Notes: generated by a model from the sequence alone, not told the origin. Shown: positions 9,139-18,120, counted from the first letter of the stretch. The stretch: 64,000 bases of DNA from Candidatus Scatonaster coprocaballi (GCA_018064475.1 JAGHVD010000023.1:1-64000), one strand, 5' to 3'. Translations and numbers: made by a program.

Positions 9139-9226
9139 TTGAAAGTTCGCAGTTATCATGTTTTAATATGACATGAATGTATCTCGTAATAGATGAATAC
9201 CATATTGTTTGAGGGAGAAAGTTCAG

Positions 9227-9799
9227 ATGAGAGACAAGGTTTTGTATGTACTCAAGTTGATCGGTGTTTACTTGGCCATCTTTGTTGTATGTTCGGCAGT
9301 TTTCGTTGCTTTATTTCACACACCTATCCTCAATGGCATCGAAGTACTCATGTATCGAGGGCTCTTTTTTATCGTATTTACAGGTATCCTCGCCGCGGTC
9401 TGCATGGGTGTACTCAGACATTTCTGGAAGAAGATCGATATCAAGGACATCGTCATGATGTTCGTGATCTACTGCTGTGTGAACACCGTCTTCTTCGTCC
9501 TGGTTCCGGTAACAGTTGAGCGTTCAGTATCCGTTTTTATGCTGAGTTATATGGAAGAGAATCGAGACCATTCTTTCTCAGAAGAAGAGATAAAAGAAGC
9601 CTTCACCGACAAATATGTAGACGAATACGGTGCATTCGAAAAACGTTTCAAGGAGCAGATCGAGACCGGAACGATCATCGATATTGGTGATGGTACGTAT
9701 CGCATCACTTCAACCGGAGAGACCACAGTAAAATTATTCCGATTCATTGCCAAGATGTTCGATACGGACGAAAGATTAGTATACCCAGATGAGGATTAA
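9227..9799 (+). CDS. Unknown membrane protein with cytoplasmic domain
   Basis: 190 residues from the ATG at 9227, which has GAGGGAG 9 bases before it; an upstream in-frame TTG lacks this. Three membrane segments are visible at about residues 7-28 (LKLIGVYLAIFVVCSAVFVALF), 43-62 (RGLFFIVFTGILAAVCMGVL) and 74-95 (DIVMMFVIYCCVNTVFFVLVPV). An acidic soluble tail follows (residues 105-190), including a possible winged-helix-like part (YRITSTGETTVKLFRFIAKM). The stop TAA is directly followed by the ATG of the glycosyltransferase-like gene, so the two are surely co-transcribed. I do not recognise the family. It may be an accessory subunit or regulator of the downstream membrane enzyme. Confidence 0.7.
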   Translation: MRDKVLYVLKLIGVYLAIFVVCSAVFVALFHTPILNGIEVLMYRGLFFIVFTGILAAVCMGVLRHFWKKIDIKDIVMMFVIYCCVNTVFFVLVPVTVERSVSVFMLSYMEENRDHSFSEEEIKEAFTDKYVDEYGAFEKRFKEQIETGTIIDIGDGTYRITSTGETTVKLFRFIAKMFDTDERLVYPDED

Positions 9800-11146
9800 A
9801 TGGACAGAAGCAGATTTCCTGATTTTTCAAACGAAAAACGATGTCAACAATACATTAAAGTAATCGTATGGTTTGCAGTTTTCCTACGATCCCTCTTTGC
9901 TTTGAAAGCTCACTTTTCAATCAACGCGCATGATGCCGGTATATTGGGTTTTTCTCCGTTCACGTTCAACGATACGGGACATCTTGCTTACATCGATCAT
10001 CTGATCAAATACAAGTCTTTCCCAGTCATTGATATCACTAATGTTCTGGGTGAACCAAGTCAATTCTACCACCCGCCTGTTTTTCATATGATTGCGGCGT
10101 TCTTGAAAGTCATTGTCAATTCTCTTGGGCTGTCTGATTTTGTCGCCTACGAAGTCATTCAGCAAGTCAACATGACCTTCTCCTGCGTAAGTCTTTTCGT
10201 GTGCGTGAAAATATTCGACGAATTAGAGTTGTCTGGAAAGGGCAAGCTCATCGCAACAATGCTGTGTGCATTTAACCCTGGATTTATCACCATCGGTACG
10301 GAGATGAATAATGATTGCTTAATGACGCTTTTTTGCCTGCTTTCCATCCTCTATACATTAAAATGGATGAAGCGACAAACATGGAAGAATATCATACTGA
10401 TCATGATTTTCCTTGTTCTGGGTATGTTAACGAAGACTTCCGCAGTATTAATTGCCCCAGCAATCGGAATGGCCTTCCTATATAAGTTGATCACAAGCAA
10501 AGATACACGCATCCACCTGATCAAGCAGTATGTCTTCTTTGCAACGACATCGATTCCGCTGGGTCTATCCTGGGTGTTGCGGAATTATATCCGTTTCTCT
10601 GTACCTTTTAACTATGTTCCAAGTCTTGAGAAGACTGATTTACAGTATGTTGGAAATGTATCCGCGCTGAAACGTCTTCTTCTACCGTCCATTGAACAGT
10701 TGACCAACAGTCATGTCGACTATTACCGTTATCCTTCCTCCAAGTTTTCCAACATATGGGGACAGATGTTTCAAACGATGAATTTTGACGAAGGTATCCT
10801 CTGGCATTCGAGCACTGCACTTTCGGTCCTCATGAATGTGTCCAGTATCATACTTTACATTGTCTTACTGGTGCTGTTTATCAAGTTCTTGATTCGCAAA
10901 TACGATACAGAGAAGCGTCTGGTATTAGGCTTTACATATTTTACTTTGATGATTATGTTCGTCGCATTCGCCTTCCAATATCCGTGGGTCTGCTCAATGA
11001 ATTTCAGATATATTGCGGTAACATGGGTCGCACTAGTTGCGGGCGGAATAAAATATGCAGAAGAAAAAACAATATCACTACGTACAGTTTCCGTCTGTTC
11101 CGTCGTGTATTCCTGTATCAGTGTCGCAGCATATATGTTTTTCTGA
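9800..11146 (+). CDS. GT-C fold membrane glycosyltransferase-like protein (PMT/ArnT-like)
   Basis: 448 residues, about 9-10 membrane segments. The first extracytoplasmic loop carries NDTGHLAYIDHLIKYKSFPV and FYHPPVFHMIAAF. Such acidic and HPP-type loop features are typical of GT39/PMT-like enzymes that use polyprenyl-phosphate sugar donors on the outer membrane face. Likely role: glycosylation of a cell-envelope polymer or lipid; donor and acceptor unknown. It begins with no gap after the 190-residue membrane protein. It ends 48 bases before the convergent HD gene, with a hairpin between. Confidence 0.72.
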   Translation: MDRSRFPDFSNEKRCQQYIKVIVWFAVFLRSLFALKAHFSINAHDAGILGFSPFTFNDTGHLAYIDHLIKYKSFPVIDITNVLGEPSQFYHPPVFHMIAAFLKVIVNSLGLSDFVAYEVIQQVNMTFSCVSLFVCVKIFDELELSGKGKLIATMLCAFNPGFITIGTEMNNDCLMTLFCLLSILYTLKWMKRQTWKNIILIMIFLVLGMLTKTSAVLIAPAIGMAFLYKLITSKDTRIHLIKQYVFFATTSIPLGLSWVLRNYIRFSVPFNYVPSLEKTDLQYVGNVSALKRLLLPSIEQLTNSHVDYYRYPSSKFSNIWGQMFQTMNFDEGILWHSSTALSVLMNVSSIILYIVLLVLFIKFLIRKYDTEKRLVLGFTYFTLMIMFVAFAFQYPWVCSMNFRYIAVTWVALVAGGIKYAEEKTISLRTVSVCSVVYSCISVAAYMFF

Positions 11147-11162
11147 TATCGATCAGGGAGAA

Positions 11163-11185
11163 GGGCCTGCGTTACACGCAGGCTC
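11163..11185. terminator. Bidirectional hairpin between convergent genes
   Basis: GCCTGCGT-TAC-ACGCAGGC (8-bp stem, 3-base loop), extended by two weaker pairs and followed by T-rich bases on the plus strand. Lies between the glycosyltransferase stop and the HD protein stop. Confidence 0.6.
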
Positions 11186-11194
11186 CTACTTTGC

Positions 11195-11812
11195 TTACTT
11201 CTCTTTCAGCCAGCCCAGCGCGACCGCACGGTCAAGATTCTTGCTGACCCACTCGTATACTTCCGGCATAAATTCCGAGATAATATGCATACGTTCTTCA
11301 ATCTGCGGGCGAACTGCTCCGCCATTACGCCAGGTATGTCCTTCCGTAAGCGTATTGTGAAGAAGTGGTTGCAGACGGTCTAGGCAGGATGCGTATTTTG
11401 CATCCACCGTCTCCATCGCATCGAATTCTTCCCACAGCGCGCGAAGTTCCGCACCTTGTTCCGCAGGTAGCTGCGCATAGAGTTTATCGGCCGCAGCCGC
11501 CTCACGCTCTGCTTTATCTTCGTTACCCTTCACATCGTATGCGAAAGTGTCTCCTGCATAGATTTCTATCAGATCATGTACGACGCACATCTTCATTGCA
11601 CGCTCAACATTCGGTTCTTCCACGCAGTATTCTTTTAGAAGCAGCGCCATGACAGCAATATGCCAGGAATGCTCCGCATCGTTCTCGTTACGGACACCGG
11701 AGATGAGAATCGTCCTTCTGTATACTTCGGTCATCCTATCGATCTCGGCCGTGAACTTCAGCTGTTGATCCAGCCTCAAATTGCCTGAACTTAAGAAATC
11801 TTCTATTCCCAT
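11195..11812 (-). CDS. HD-domain hydrolase, YfbR/5'-deoxynucleotidase-like
   Basis: 205 residues from the ATG at 11812. Metal-binding HD motif: His in ENDAEHSWH (about 48-51), His-Asp in VVHDLIEIYAGDT (79-80, with D88) and a distal Asp in ECLDRLQPLL-like context (CLDRLQPLLHN). Family role: phosphohydrolase on nucleotides, for example dNMP 5'-nucleotidase; the exact substrate is unknown. The frame is open further upstream, but a promoter at 11853-11881 would place the transcript start near 11846, supporting the ATG used here. GGAG lies 12 bases upstream, which is a little long. Single-gene unit, divergent from the lipoprotein gene. Confidence 0.82.
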   Translation of the reverse strand: MGIEDFLSSGNLRLDQQLKFTAEIDRMTEVYRRTILISGVRNENDAEHSWHIAVMALLLKEYCVEEPNVERAMKMCVVHDLIEIYAGDTFAYDVKGNEDKAEREAAAADKLYAQLPAEQGAELRALWEEFDAMETVDAKYASCLDRLQPLLHNTLTEGHTWRNGGAVRPQIEERMHIISEFMPEVYEWVSKNLDRAVALGWLKEK

Positions 11813-11852
11813 AACTGTCTTCTGCTCCGTCGTAAAAGATATAGTACATCTC

Positions 11853-11881
11853 ATTCTCATACGCTGAACCATTACTGTCAA
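11853..11881 (-). promoter_or_regulatory. Predicted sigma-A promoter of the HD hydrolase gene
   Basis: Minus strand TTGACA (11876-11881), 17 bases, GAGAAT (11853-11858). It decides the start codon of the HD gene. Confidence 0.55.
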
Positions 11882-11930
11882 TACATTTAAGTCTTCGTGA
11901 TGTTCATCTGATATGCGTATCATCCATTCA

Positions 11931-11976
11931 TTGACAGTAATCACCCAATCAAATACGATATCTATAACTGATTGGG
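11931..11976 (+). promoter_or_regulatory. Predicted lipoprotein-gene promoter with flanking inverted repeat
   Basis: TTGACA (11931-11936), 17 bases, TACGAT (11954-11959). An inverted repeat CCCAATCA (11944-11951) ... TGATTGGG (11969-11976) straddles the -10 and the expected transcript start, as an operator would. Confidence 0.5.
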
Positions 11977-12022
11977 AAAAACCAGTACGTTTCAAATATA
12001 ATCAAGCAAGGAGATTTTGAGT

Positions 12023-12493
12023 ATGAAGACAACCATGAAGAGAATCGCAGCCATCGTTCTGGTAAGTGTGACGGCACTTTCCATTGCAGCATGTGGAAAG
12101 AAGAATAAATCCATCTCTGCTGAGGATTTCAAGTCCAAGCTGGAGAAAGAAGGCTACACAGTAACCGATTACGGTGAAGACGAAGAGGTTACAGCCAAGC
12201 TCACGGCTGTCAACAAAGACCATTCTGTAAGCATCGTATATGGTAAGTTCGCCAACAAAGACTATGCCGAGACAAATTTCCAAGCGCAGAAGGATGCAAT
12301 CGATTCAGTCAAGAGTGAAGCGAAGGAACAGGGTTTCGACATTGCGATCTCCTCTTCTGAAGTAATCATGTCTGATGCCGAGCACTACTCCGCAACGATT
12401 CTGGCCGGTGATACGCTTGTTGTCATCACAGCTGAAGGTTCCGAGGATGCAGTAGCAAGCGCGAAGGATGCGAAGAAGGCACTCGGGCTCTGA
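12023..12493 (+). CDS. Small predicted lipoprotein
   Basis: 156 residues from the ATG at 12023 (AAGGAG 9 bases upstream; a TTG two codons earlier is less likely). Basic N-terminus, hydrophobic stretch and lipobox LSIAAC with Cys about residue 24, then a Lys-rich linker and a roughly 130-residue soluble domain with two similar halves (KSKLEKEGYTVTDYG; KSEAKEQGFDIAISSS). Exported and lipid-anchored on the outer face of the membrane. I do not recognise the domain; no ligand or partner is implied by the neighbours. The gene ends 36 bases before the GH43 gene, which has its own AGGAGGGG. Read-through is possible. Confidence 0.78.
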   Translation: MKTTMKRIAAIVLVSVTALSIAACGKKNKSISAEDFKSKLEKEGYTVTDYGEDEEVTAKLTAVNKDHSVSIVYGKFANKDYAETNFQAQKDAIDSVKSEAKEQGFDIAISSSEVIMSDAEHYSATILAGDTLVVITAEGSEDAVASAKDAKKALGL

Positions 12494-12529
12494 TTCACAC
12501 AGTTTACGTCAAGTAAAGGAGGGGACACC

Positions 12530-13942
12530 ATGAAGCGTCAAGTTTTTAATCCCTATCTTCCGAGTTACGAGTATATCCCAGACGGTGAACCGAGGGTATT
12601 CGGTGGAAGACTATATATCTACGGCAGTCACGACCGCTTCAATGGTGACGTCTACTGTCAGAATGACTATGTATGTTGGTCTGCACCGGAAGACGATCTA
12701 TCCGACTGGCGGTACGAGGGAGTCATTTTCAAGAAGACACAGGATCCTCGTAATGCAGATGGTTCACATGCGCTCTGGGCACCGGATGTCTGTGAAGGCC
12801 TAGATGGGAAATATTACCTCTACTATTGTCTGGATTTTCTGAAGGAGATTGGTGTAGCTGTTGCAGATCGTCCGGAAGGCCCATATGAATTCCTCGATTT
12901 CGTCCGCTGGCCGGATGGACGCATTCTGGGAACAGGCGACGATACGCGTCAATTCGACCCAGGTATTTTCATCGATGACGACGAACGGATCTACCTCTTC
13001 TCCGGAAATAGTCCACGCTATATAGACGATCCCAACCGCGACAAGAACAGTCAGAAGATGGAACTCGAGCGCGACATGATCACCATCAAATCCGCGCCGG
13101 TGGAGAATCTTCCCATCGTGACCGCGGCACCCGGAACCGAGTATGCGGAGCACCCTTTCTTCGAGGCCAGTTCCGTGCGGAAGATCAACGGCAAATACTA
13201 TTTCATCTATAGCTCCACTTGGATGCACGAGCTTTGCTGGGCTGTAGCCGAATCCCCGCTTGGGGACTATCACTTCGGCGGTGTACTGGTCAGCAACTCT
13301 GACATCGGTGCGAATGGCAACGAAGAAGCACTGAACTATCGTGGCAACACCCACGGCAGTGTGGCAAAGGTCAACGGCAAATGGTATGTATTCTATCACC
13401 GTCAGACCAATCGTCACTTCTTCTCACGCCAAGCCTGTGCAGAGGAGATCTACTTTGACGGGGAACGTTTCCATCAGGCTGAAGTCACTTCCTGTGGCAT
13501 GAATGGTGGTCCGCTTCTGGACCTGGGTACCTACGAAGCCCGTATCGCCTGTCATCTATATAGTAAGAACGGCACCACAGAGAGTCTCTCCGAACAGCAG
13601 GACGAGCATCATCCGGCCTTCACACAAGAAGGCGAAGATCGCGAATGTGATCCGAATCAGTACATCCAGAATATGCGTGATGGCGCGACGGCCGGATACC
13701 GCTACTTCCAGTTCAATCAGGCTACCCAAATCTCTGTCACTACGCGTGGCACCGGTGATGGTTTCATGGTCATTCGTGATGCGCGCATCGATGGAAACAT
13801 CGTAGGAAAGATCAAAGTTGAACCTTCCTCTTCTTGGGCCACATGGGCGGCTCCACTTCAGATCGAGCAAGGCAAGTATCCACTCTACTTCACCTACGAA
13901 GGAGATGGATATGTAGACTTCACAAGTTTCACACTCAGCTGA
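12530..13942 (+). CDS. Glycoside hydrolase family 43 (beta-xylosidase / arabinofuranosidase-like)
   Basis: 470 residues, no signal peptide, so probably cytoplasmic, acting on imported oligosaccharides. Five-bladed propeller family signs: catalytic base Asp18 in YEYIPDGEPRVF, WAPDV (83-87), pKa-tuning Asp143 in QFDPGIF, and proton donor Glu212 in PFFEASSVRKINGKYYF. Residues about 370-470 form a C-terminal beta-sandwich (CBM6-like: GYRYFQFNQATQISVTTRGT ... YVDFTSFTLS). Family role: exo-acting hydrolysis of xylan or arabinan side chains. Exact specificity cannot be read. AAGGAGGGG precedes the ATG; a strong hairpin follows 55 bases after the stop. No transporter or sugar regulator is directly adjacent. 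Confidence 0.85.
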   Translation: MKRQVFNPYLPSYEYIPDGEPRVFGGRLYIYGSHDRFNGDVYCQNDYVCWSAPEDDLSDWRYEGVIFKKTQDPRNADGSHALWAPDVCEGLDGKYYLYYCLDFLKEIGVAVADRPEGPYEFLDFVRWPDGRILGTGDDTRQFDPGIFIDDDERIYLFSGNSPRYIDDPNRDKNSQKMELERDMITIKSAPVENLPIVTAAPGTEYAEHPFFEASSVRKINGKYYFIYSSTWMHELCWAVAESPLGDYHFGGVLVSNSDIGANGNEEALNYRGNTHGSVAKVNGKWYVFYHRQTNRHFFSRQACAEEIYFDGERFHQAEVTSCGMNGGPLLDLGTYEARIACHLYSKNGTTESLSEQQDEHHPAFTQEGEDRECDPNQYIQNMRDGATAGYRYFQFNQATQISVTTRGTGDGFMVIRDARIDGNIVGKIKVEPSSSWATWAAPLQIEQGKYPLYFTYEGDGYVDFTSFTLS

Positions 13943-13996
13943 TTCTTCGCAAGCAGTCACCTTTCTCGTGAAAACTTATCAAAATGCATAAAGAAG

Positions 13997-14025
13997 CCCC
14001 CCCAAAGCTTCCGGCTTTGAGGGGG
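13997..14025. terminator. Strong hairpin terminator after GH43 and the short minus-strand ORF
   Basis: Arms CCCCC..CAAAGC / GCTTTG..GGGGG with a 5-base loop; one mismatch. T-rich bases follow on both strands (CTTTCGTCTTT on plus, CTTCTTTATG on minus), so it can serve both converging transcripts. Confidence 0.75.
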
Positions 14026-14058
14026 AATATCTTTCGTCTTTCGACGGTACAAACTCAA

Positions 14059-14145
14059 TTATGAAAGAGAAACTTTCGTGTTGTCACTCAAGCTCTTGGA
14101 GGATTCAGATGTTCCAGCAACTTGAGTGAAGATTTCCTGCTGCAT
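14059..14145 (-). CDS. 28-residue Ser/Thr-rich peptide ORF, unknown
   Basis: Short ORF with an unusually good ribosome-binding site (AAGGAGG at 14154-14160, 8 bases before the ATG at 14145). It encodes 28 residues beginning MQQEIFTQVAG and ending KVSLS, with 10 Ser/Thr, no Cys, no signal peptide and no membrane stretch. It ends 34 bases before a strong hairpin, so it has the form of a complete small gene. It lies 139 bases downstream of the ABC permease on the same strand and could share its transcript; no clear promoter is seen between. Function unknown. It could be a leader/precursor peptide or regulatory peptide, or a chance ORF. No peptide-modifying enzyme is nearby. Confidence 0.4.
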   Translation of the reverse strand: MQQEIFTQVAGTSESSKSLSDNTKVSLS

Positions 14146-14283
14146 TGGTCTGTCCTCCTTGTGTTTTTCTATGGCTTAATGATAAGAAAGAAAAGTGGAA
14201 TCAGTTTGGCACATTTGTGAACAATCGAAGAACACGCGTACTGGATTATTAACGAATGGTGAAGCAGGTAATCCCTATGTAAT

Positions 14284-15963
14284 CTATCGGTTCACCAAGA
14301 AGTGCGGCGTGAACAAAATAAAGAGTGATGCCAGTCCAATATTGATCACCCCACCAATGGCCAGCATCAGCGGCAAAATATGTAAGGTGACGCCAACCAC
14401 AGCGAAGACCACAGACGGAGCAAGGCCAAAATACAAGAAAAAGAGCTGAACAATCGTTTTTATGCTTGAACCCGTGTTTCCCGGGACAGAGATATTCAGG
14501 AACGTACCGATAGAAGTACTGAAGAAATCTAGGCTCAGGATAAAGAACAGCCAGCCAATCATTTGGAAGAATGAAGCCTGGGTAATGACTCCAGCTACGA
14601 TGATCGGAATCAGGATATCCATTCCCGTGACGCACATGCCGCCAAGGAGCGAACACCAGAGTTTCTCTATAGGTGAGGCAGGTACAAGCACAAAGAATTC
14701 TCTAGTAATATCTTCACGCAGCGGTGCGCCCAATGTTCGATAGAATACCATCACTGCAAGTGCACCCACAGGAATCAGAAAGAGATCCAGATCAGTCTGA
14801 AGTCTGTACTTCAGTAATGCTGAGATACCACCTGTCATAATCAGATAGACGATCATGGTCTTTGAGAATAACTTCAGGTAGGCCAGTCTGAATCGATTAT
14901 AGATTGGCTTGAAGAAGAATACCGTTGCGCCGTATCCGTAGTGATATCCATCACGTGCGACCTTCTCGCTTCGATTCTTCTCACGGATCATGACTCCACC
15001 GGAAGAGGCATTTCTCGCTTCTTCCATTAGTCTGCTCTTGTCCTCCGTTGCCACCAGTGCATCCTCATAGAAATCCGCCTTCATGCTCCATATGAAGAGT
15101 ACCAACAGTACAAAGGCAAATAGTGTCAGCACAAGGTAGAGAATAGACATACTGATCTCACCGATCTGGGCATAATGACAGACACCGCGCATCCATCCCC
15201 AGAAAGGCACAAAGTAGGTGTATTTGCTTGTAAAGAAAGCAAACAAAGCCGTAAATATATCCTTCCCACTCGCCACAGTATATACGGCAAAACCACCCAT
15301 CAATGCAGCAAAGAAGACAATCAGAACACTCGTTAAGGGAATCCGCTTTGTCATGCGTGAGGTGATCGTATAGAACGTCACCTGAATCAACGTTCCGAAA
15401 ATTAAGAAGAGACCATACACGACAATCAAGGATACTGCGCCCCATACGCTAAGCTTGAAATTAAGGACCAGGTTTGGGAGTTGAATCAGCATATAGATTG
15501 AGAAAAGGAATGACACGGCCAAGCTTCCGAGTAATCGGAAGAACATGACCGACTGTGGTTTCATCGGCGAGGCAAACATCATCGGGACATCCGCCGGCTG
15601 GAAGATCCTTCCTGCTTTGCTTGAACTACCTACACTAATCGCCAGTTGGATAAAGAACACAAGCGATACGACGAGATCGATGAGATCAACCTTACTCAAC
15701 CCGCGATCATGAAGTGCTTTCTTCAAGCCATTCTCTTTCAGGACCACTTCCGTCTCATCTTGTTCTTCACTTGAAATTTCAGAAACACCACTCGTCGGTG
15801 TTTCTGTCTCTTTCTTGCTCTCACTCGGTGTAGCGAACTTGATCACCAGACCGATACACAAGCCTACCACCAAGCAGACGACTACTATCGCCAACCATGT
15901 CTTCATCACACGCTTGATGGCGTTCACCAGGGAATGAGAGAAATAATAAAGATACAGTCTCAT
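14284..15963 (-). CDS. ABC exporter membrane subunit
   Basis: 559 residues with roughly 10-12 membrane segments: one near residues 23-44 (TWLAIVVVCLVVGLCIGLVI), then an acidic/Ser-rich loop, and multi-pass blocks at about 85-270 and 355-555. The pattern resembles the large 'putative ABC exporter' permeases of Firmicutes that pair with EcsA/CcmA-type ATPases. Its start overlaps the ATPase stop by four bases (ATGA), so the two form a complex. The substrate is unknown. The 28-codon ORF follows on the same strand. No regulator or sensor kinase is adjacent. Confidence 0.75.
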   Translation of the reverse strand: MRLYLYYFSHSLVNAIKRVMKTWLAIVVVCLVVGLCIGLVIKFATPSESKKETETPTSGVSEISSEEQDETEVVLKENGLKKALHDRGLSKVDLIDLVVSLVFFIQLAISVGSSSKAGRIFQPADVPMMFASPMKPQSVMFFRLLGSLAVSFLFSIYMLIQLPNLVLNFKLSVWGAVSLIVVYGLFLIFGTLIQVTFYTITSRMTKRIPLTSVLIVFFAALMGGFAVYTVASGKDIFTALFAFFTSKYTYFVPFWGWMRGVCHYAQIGEISMSILYLVLTLFAFVLLVLFIWSMKADFYEDALVATEDKSRLMEEARNASSGGVMIREKNRSEKVARDGYHYGYGATVFFFKPIYNRFRLAYLKLFSKTMIVYLIMTGGISALLKYRLQTDLDLFLIPVGALAVMVFYRTLGAPLREDITREFFVLVPASPIEKLWCSLLGGMCVTGMDILIPIIVAGVITQASFFQMIGWLFFILSLDFFSTSIGTFLNISVPGNTGSSIKTIVQLFFLYFGLAPSVVFAVVGVTLHILPLMLAIGGVINIGLASLFILFTPHFLVNR

Positions 15964-16727
15964 TCAGCCTTAGTCTCCTCTTTGGAATCCGTTTGCTCGT
16001 CCACTTCGGACGTACGAACAGAAGAAGCTTCAATTCCCTCTGTCACTTCAAAGAATAACTCCTCCAAGGTCTTTCCCTGGCCTTCGATCTCAGCTCTTGC
16101 TACATTAGCCTTCACTTGACCATTCTGCATAATGATCGTACGATCCCAGAGCATATCTACACTATCGATGATATGCGTACTGATCAGCATCGTCTTGCCG
16201 GCCTGACGCATCTCTTCAATGTAGTTCTTCAATTCTTTAATTGCATGTGGATCCAGTCCCAACATCGGTTCATCCAGAAGAAGAATATCCGGATTCGGAA
16301 GAAGACCAATGCACAGGTTCAATTTCTGCTGCATACCCTTGGACAGTTCATCGCCGAATTTCTTCTTCTTATCGGCCATTTCGAAACGTTCCAGAAGCAT
16401 ATCGATCCGTTCTTTGTAGTTTGTCAGTTTATACGCACGAGCGATAAACTCCATGTGCTCGATAACGGTCAGGGTTGGATACAAAGAAGGCAGTTCAGGA
16501 ATATAGCCTAGAATTCTTCTGGCTTCCGTCGTCTTATTCGGAATCCCATTTACTGTGATCTGTCCGCTATACTTCAGAAAACCAATGATAGACTTAATAA
16601 TGGTGCTCTTACCTGCCCCGTTCGGTCCAAGAAGAACGGTCAGACTTCCCGGCTCCAAACAGAATGACACGTCATCGCAGGCCTTATTTTTACCATATTT
16701 CTTTGTTACATGATTAACTTCCAGCAT
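15960..16727 (-). CDS. ABC transporter ATP-binding protein
   Basis: 255 residues with a full set of nucleotide-binding motifs: Walker A LLGPNGAGKST (32-42), signature ELSKGMQQKLNL, Walker B ILLLDEPMLGLDP, and the H-loop His in ISTHIID. It ends in a Ser/Glu-rich tail. CcmA/EcsA type, serving single large permeases. It energises the partner encoded at 14284-15963. AAGGAAG precedes the ATG. It lies 70 bases past obgE on the same strand, with no strong terminator seen between, so read-through from obgE is possible. Confidence 0.9.
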   Translation of the reverse strand: MLEVNHVTKKYGKNKACDDVSFCLEPGSLTVLLGPNGAGKSTIIKSIIGFLKYSGQITVNGIPNKTTEARRILGYIPELPSLYPTLTVIEHMEFIARAYKLTNYKERIDMLLERFEMADKKKKFGDELSKGMQQKLNLCIGLLPNPDILLLDEPMLGLDPHAIKELKNYIEEMRQAGKTMLISTHIIDSVDMLWDRTIIMQNGQVKANVARAEIEGQGKTLEELFFEVTEGIEASSVRTSEVDEQTDSKEETKAE

Positions 16728-16797
16728 GATGCGCTTCCTTCTCTTTCATTCGTAAAAAATCCAACAATTGGTTGTACTTACAATGTTTGTAACAGTG

Positions 16798-18066
16798 TTA
16801 CTCGACAAAATCAAACTCCAGATCGTAGATTCTGACCGGATCGCCTTCCCGGATACCCGCTTTCTCCAGTGCGTCGATCACACCACCCTTACGAAGGGTT
16901 CTCTGGAAATATGCAAGTGATTCCGGATCGTCGAAATTGGTCGATTCCAGAACCACACGGATCCAATCACCCAGGACACAGTAGACACCGTCCTGGATTT
17001 CGATCTTGAATTTCTCTTCCGGCTTGAATTCGTAGAGTTTCTCTTCTTTGGCTTCCTCCACCAGAATCGTCGGAGGGAGTGTAGCAACCATAGAGGCCAC
17101 GTGATTGACCAGTTCTTTCGTACCCTCCGCAATGGCTGCACTGGTCAGGAATATATCATACCCGCGCTTCTTCATCTCAGCTTCGAAAGCTTTGACCACA
17201 TCCGGATCTGCTTGATCGACCTTATTTCCGACCACGACCTGCGGACGCGTCTCCAGAAGCGGGTTGAATTGTCTTAACTCTTCATTGATCTGATCGAAAT
17301 CAGAGATTGGGTCACGGCCATCCTGTGCGGATACATCCACAACATGGATCAGCAGTCGTGTACGCTCAATATGACGAAGGAAATCATGACCCAAGCCATT
17401 TCCTTCATGCGCACCTTCAATCAGGCCTGGAATATCTGCGACGGCAAAAGACGTATCCCCTACACTCACGATACCGAGCATCGGCTCTAATGTGGTGAAA
17501 GGATAGTCAGCGATCTTCGGCTTGGCAGATGTAATGACAGAAAGGAGTGTGGACTTACCGGCATTCGGGAATCCAACCAGTCCAACATCTGCAATAAGCT
17601 TCAATTCAATCGAGACGTCACGTTCTTCACCGGGCACACCGGCTCTTGCAAACTTTGGTGCCTGACGGATCGCATTGGAGAAATGGATGTTTCCCTGACC
17701 GCCACGGCCACCCTTACAGATGATCTGTTCCTGTCCTTTTTCCGTAAAATCAGCAATGATCTCGCCGGTTTCAAGATCTTTCATCACGGTACCCACCGGG
17801 ACCCCGATGCGAAGATCCTCGCCGCCTTTGCCGTACATCTTACGGTTCATTCCTTTGCCGCCATCTTCGGCAACAAACTTATGCTTGAAGCGAAAGTTCG
17901 AAAGTGTAGTCAACTCGTCGGTGGCATAGAAAATCACGTCGCCGCCTTTGCCGCCGTCGCCGCCATCCGGTCCACCGTTCGTGATGTATTTCTCTGTGTG
18001 AAAAGAAACCATTCCGTTTCCGCCGTCACCTGCTTTGATATGAATCTTCGCGTGATCGATAAACAT
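16798..18066 (-). CDS. obgE: GTPase ObgE/CgtA
   Basis: 422 residues from the ATG at 18066, where the conserved Obg start MFIDHAKIHIKAGDGGNG begins; the frame is open upstream but that part is not Obg. Domains: glycine-rich Obg fold (1-158, with GGPDGGDGGKGGDV and CKGGRGGQGN), G domain with P-loop GFPNAGKST, DIPGLIEGAHEG and NKVDQAD, and a C-terminal OCT domain ending RIYDLEFDFVE. Role: essential GTPase in 50S ribosome assembly and stress control. It follows rpmA after two hairpins at 18093-18156, so its expression may be partly separated from the ribosomal genes. Confidence 0.97.
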   Translation of the reverse strand: MFIDHAKIHIKAGDGGNGMVSFHTEKYITNGGPDGGDGGKGGDVIFYATDELTTLSNFRFKHKFVAEDGGKGMNRKMYGKGGEDLRIGVPVGTVMKDLETGEIIADFTEKGQEQIICKGGRGGQGNIHFSNAIRQAPKFARAGVPGEERDVSIELKLIADVGLVGFPNAGKSTLLSVITSAKPKIADYPFTTLEPMLGIVSVGDTSFAVADIPGLIEGAHEGNGLGHDFLRHIERTRLLIHVVDVSAQDGRDPISDFDQINEELRQFNPLLETRPQVVVGNKVDQADPDVVKAFEAEMKKRGYDIFLTSAAIAEGTKELVNHVASMVATLPPTILVEEAKEEKLYEFKPEEKFKIEIQDGVYCVLGDWIRVVLESTNFDDPESLAYFQRTLRKGGVIDALEKAGIREGDPVRIYDLEFDFVE

Positions 18067-18092
18067 CCTTCTTCTTCCTTCCCTTCTGCTTC

Positions 18093-18113
18093 TTTGCGGC
18101 ACTTCGCCGCAAA
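18093..18113 (-). promoter_or_regulatory. Hairpin in the obgE leader
   Basis: TTTGCGGC-ACTTC-GCCGCAAA: 8-bp perfect stem directly downstream (minus strand) of the terminator at 18121-18156 and about 27 bases before the obgE ATG. Confidence 0.5.
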
Positions 18114-18120
18114 TGGAAAA

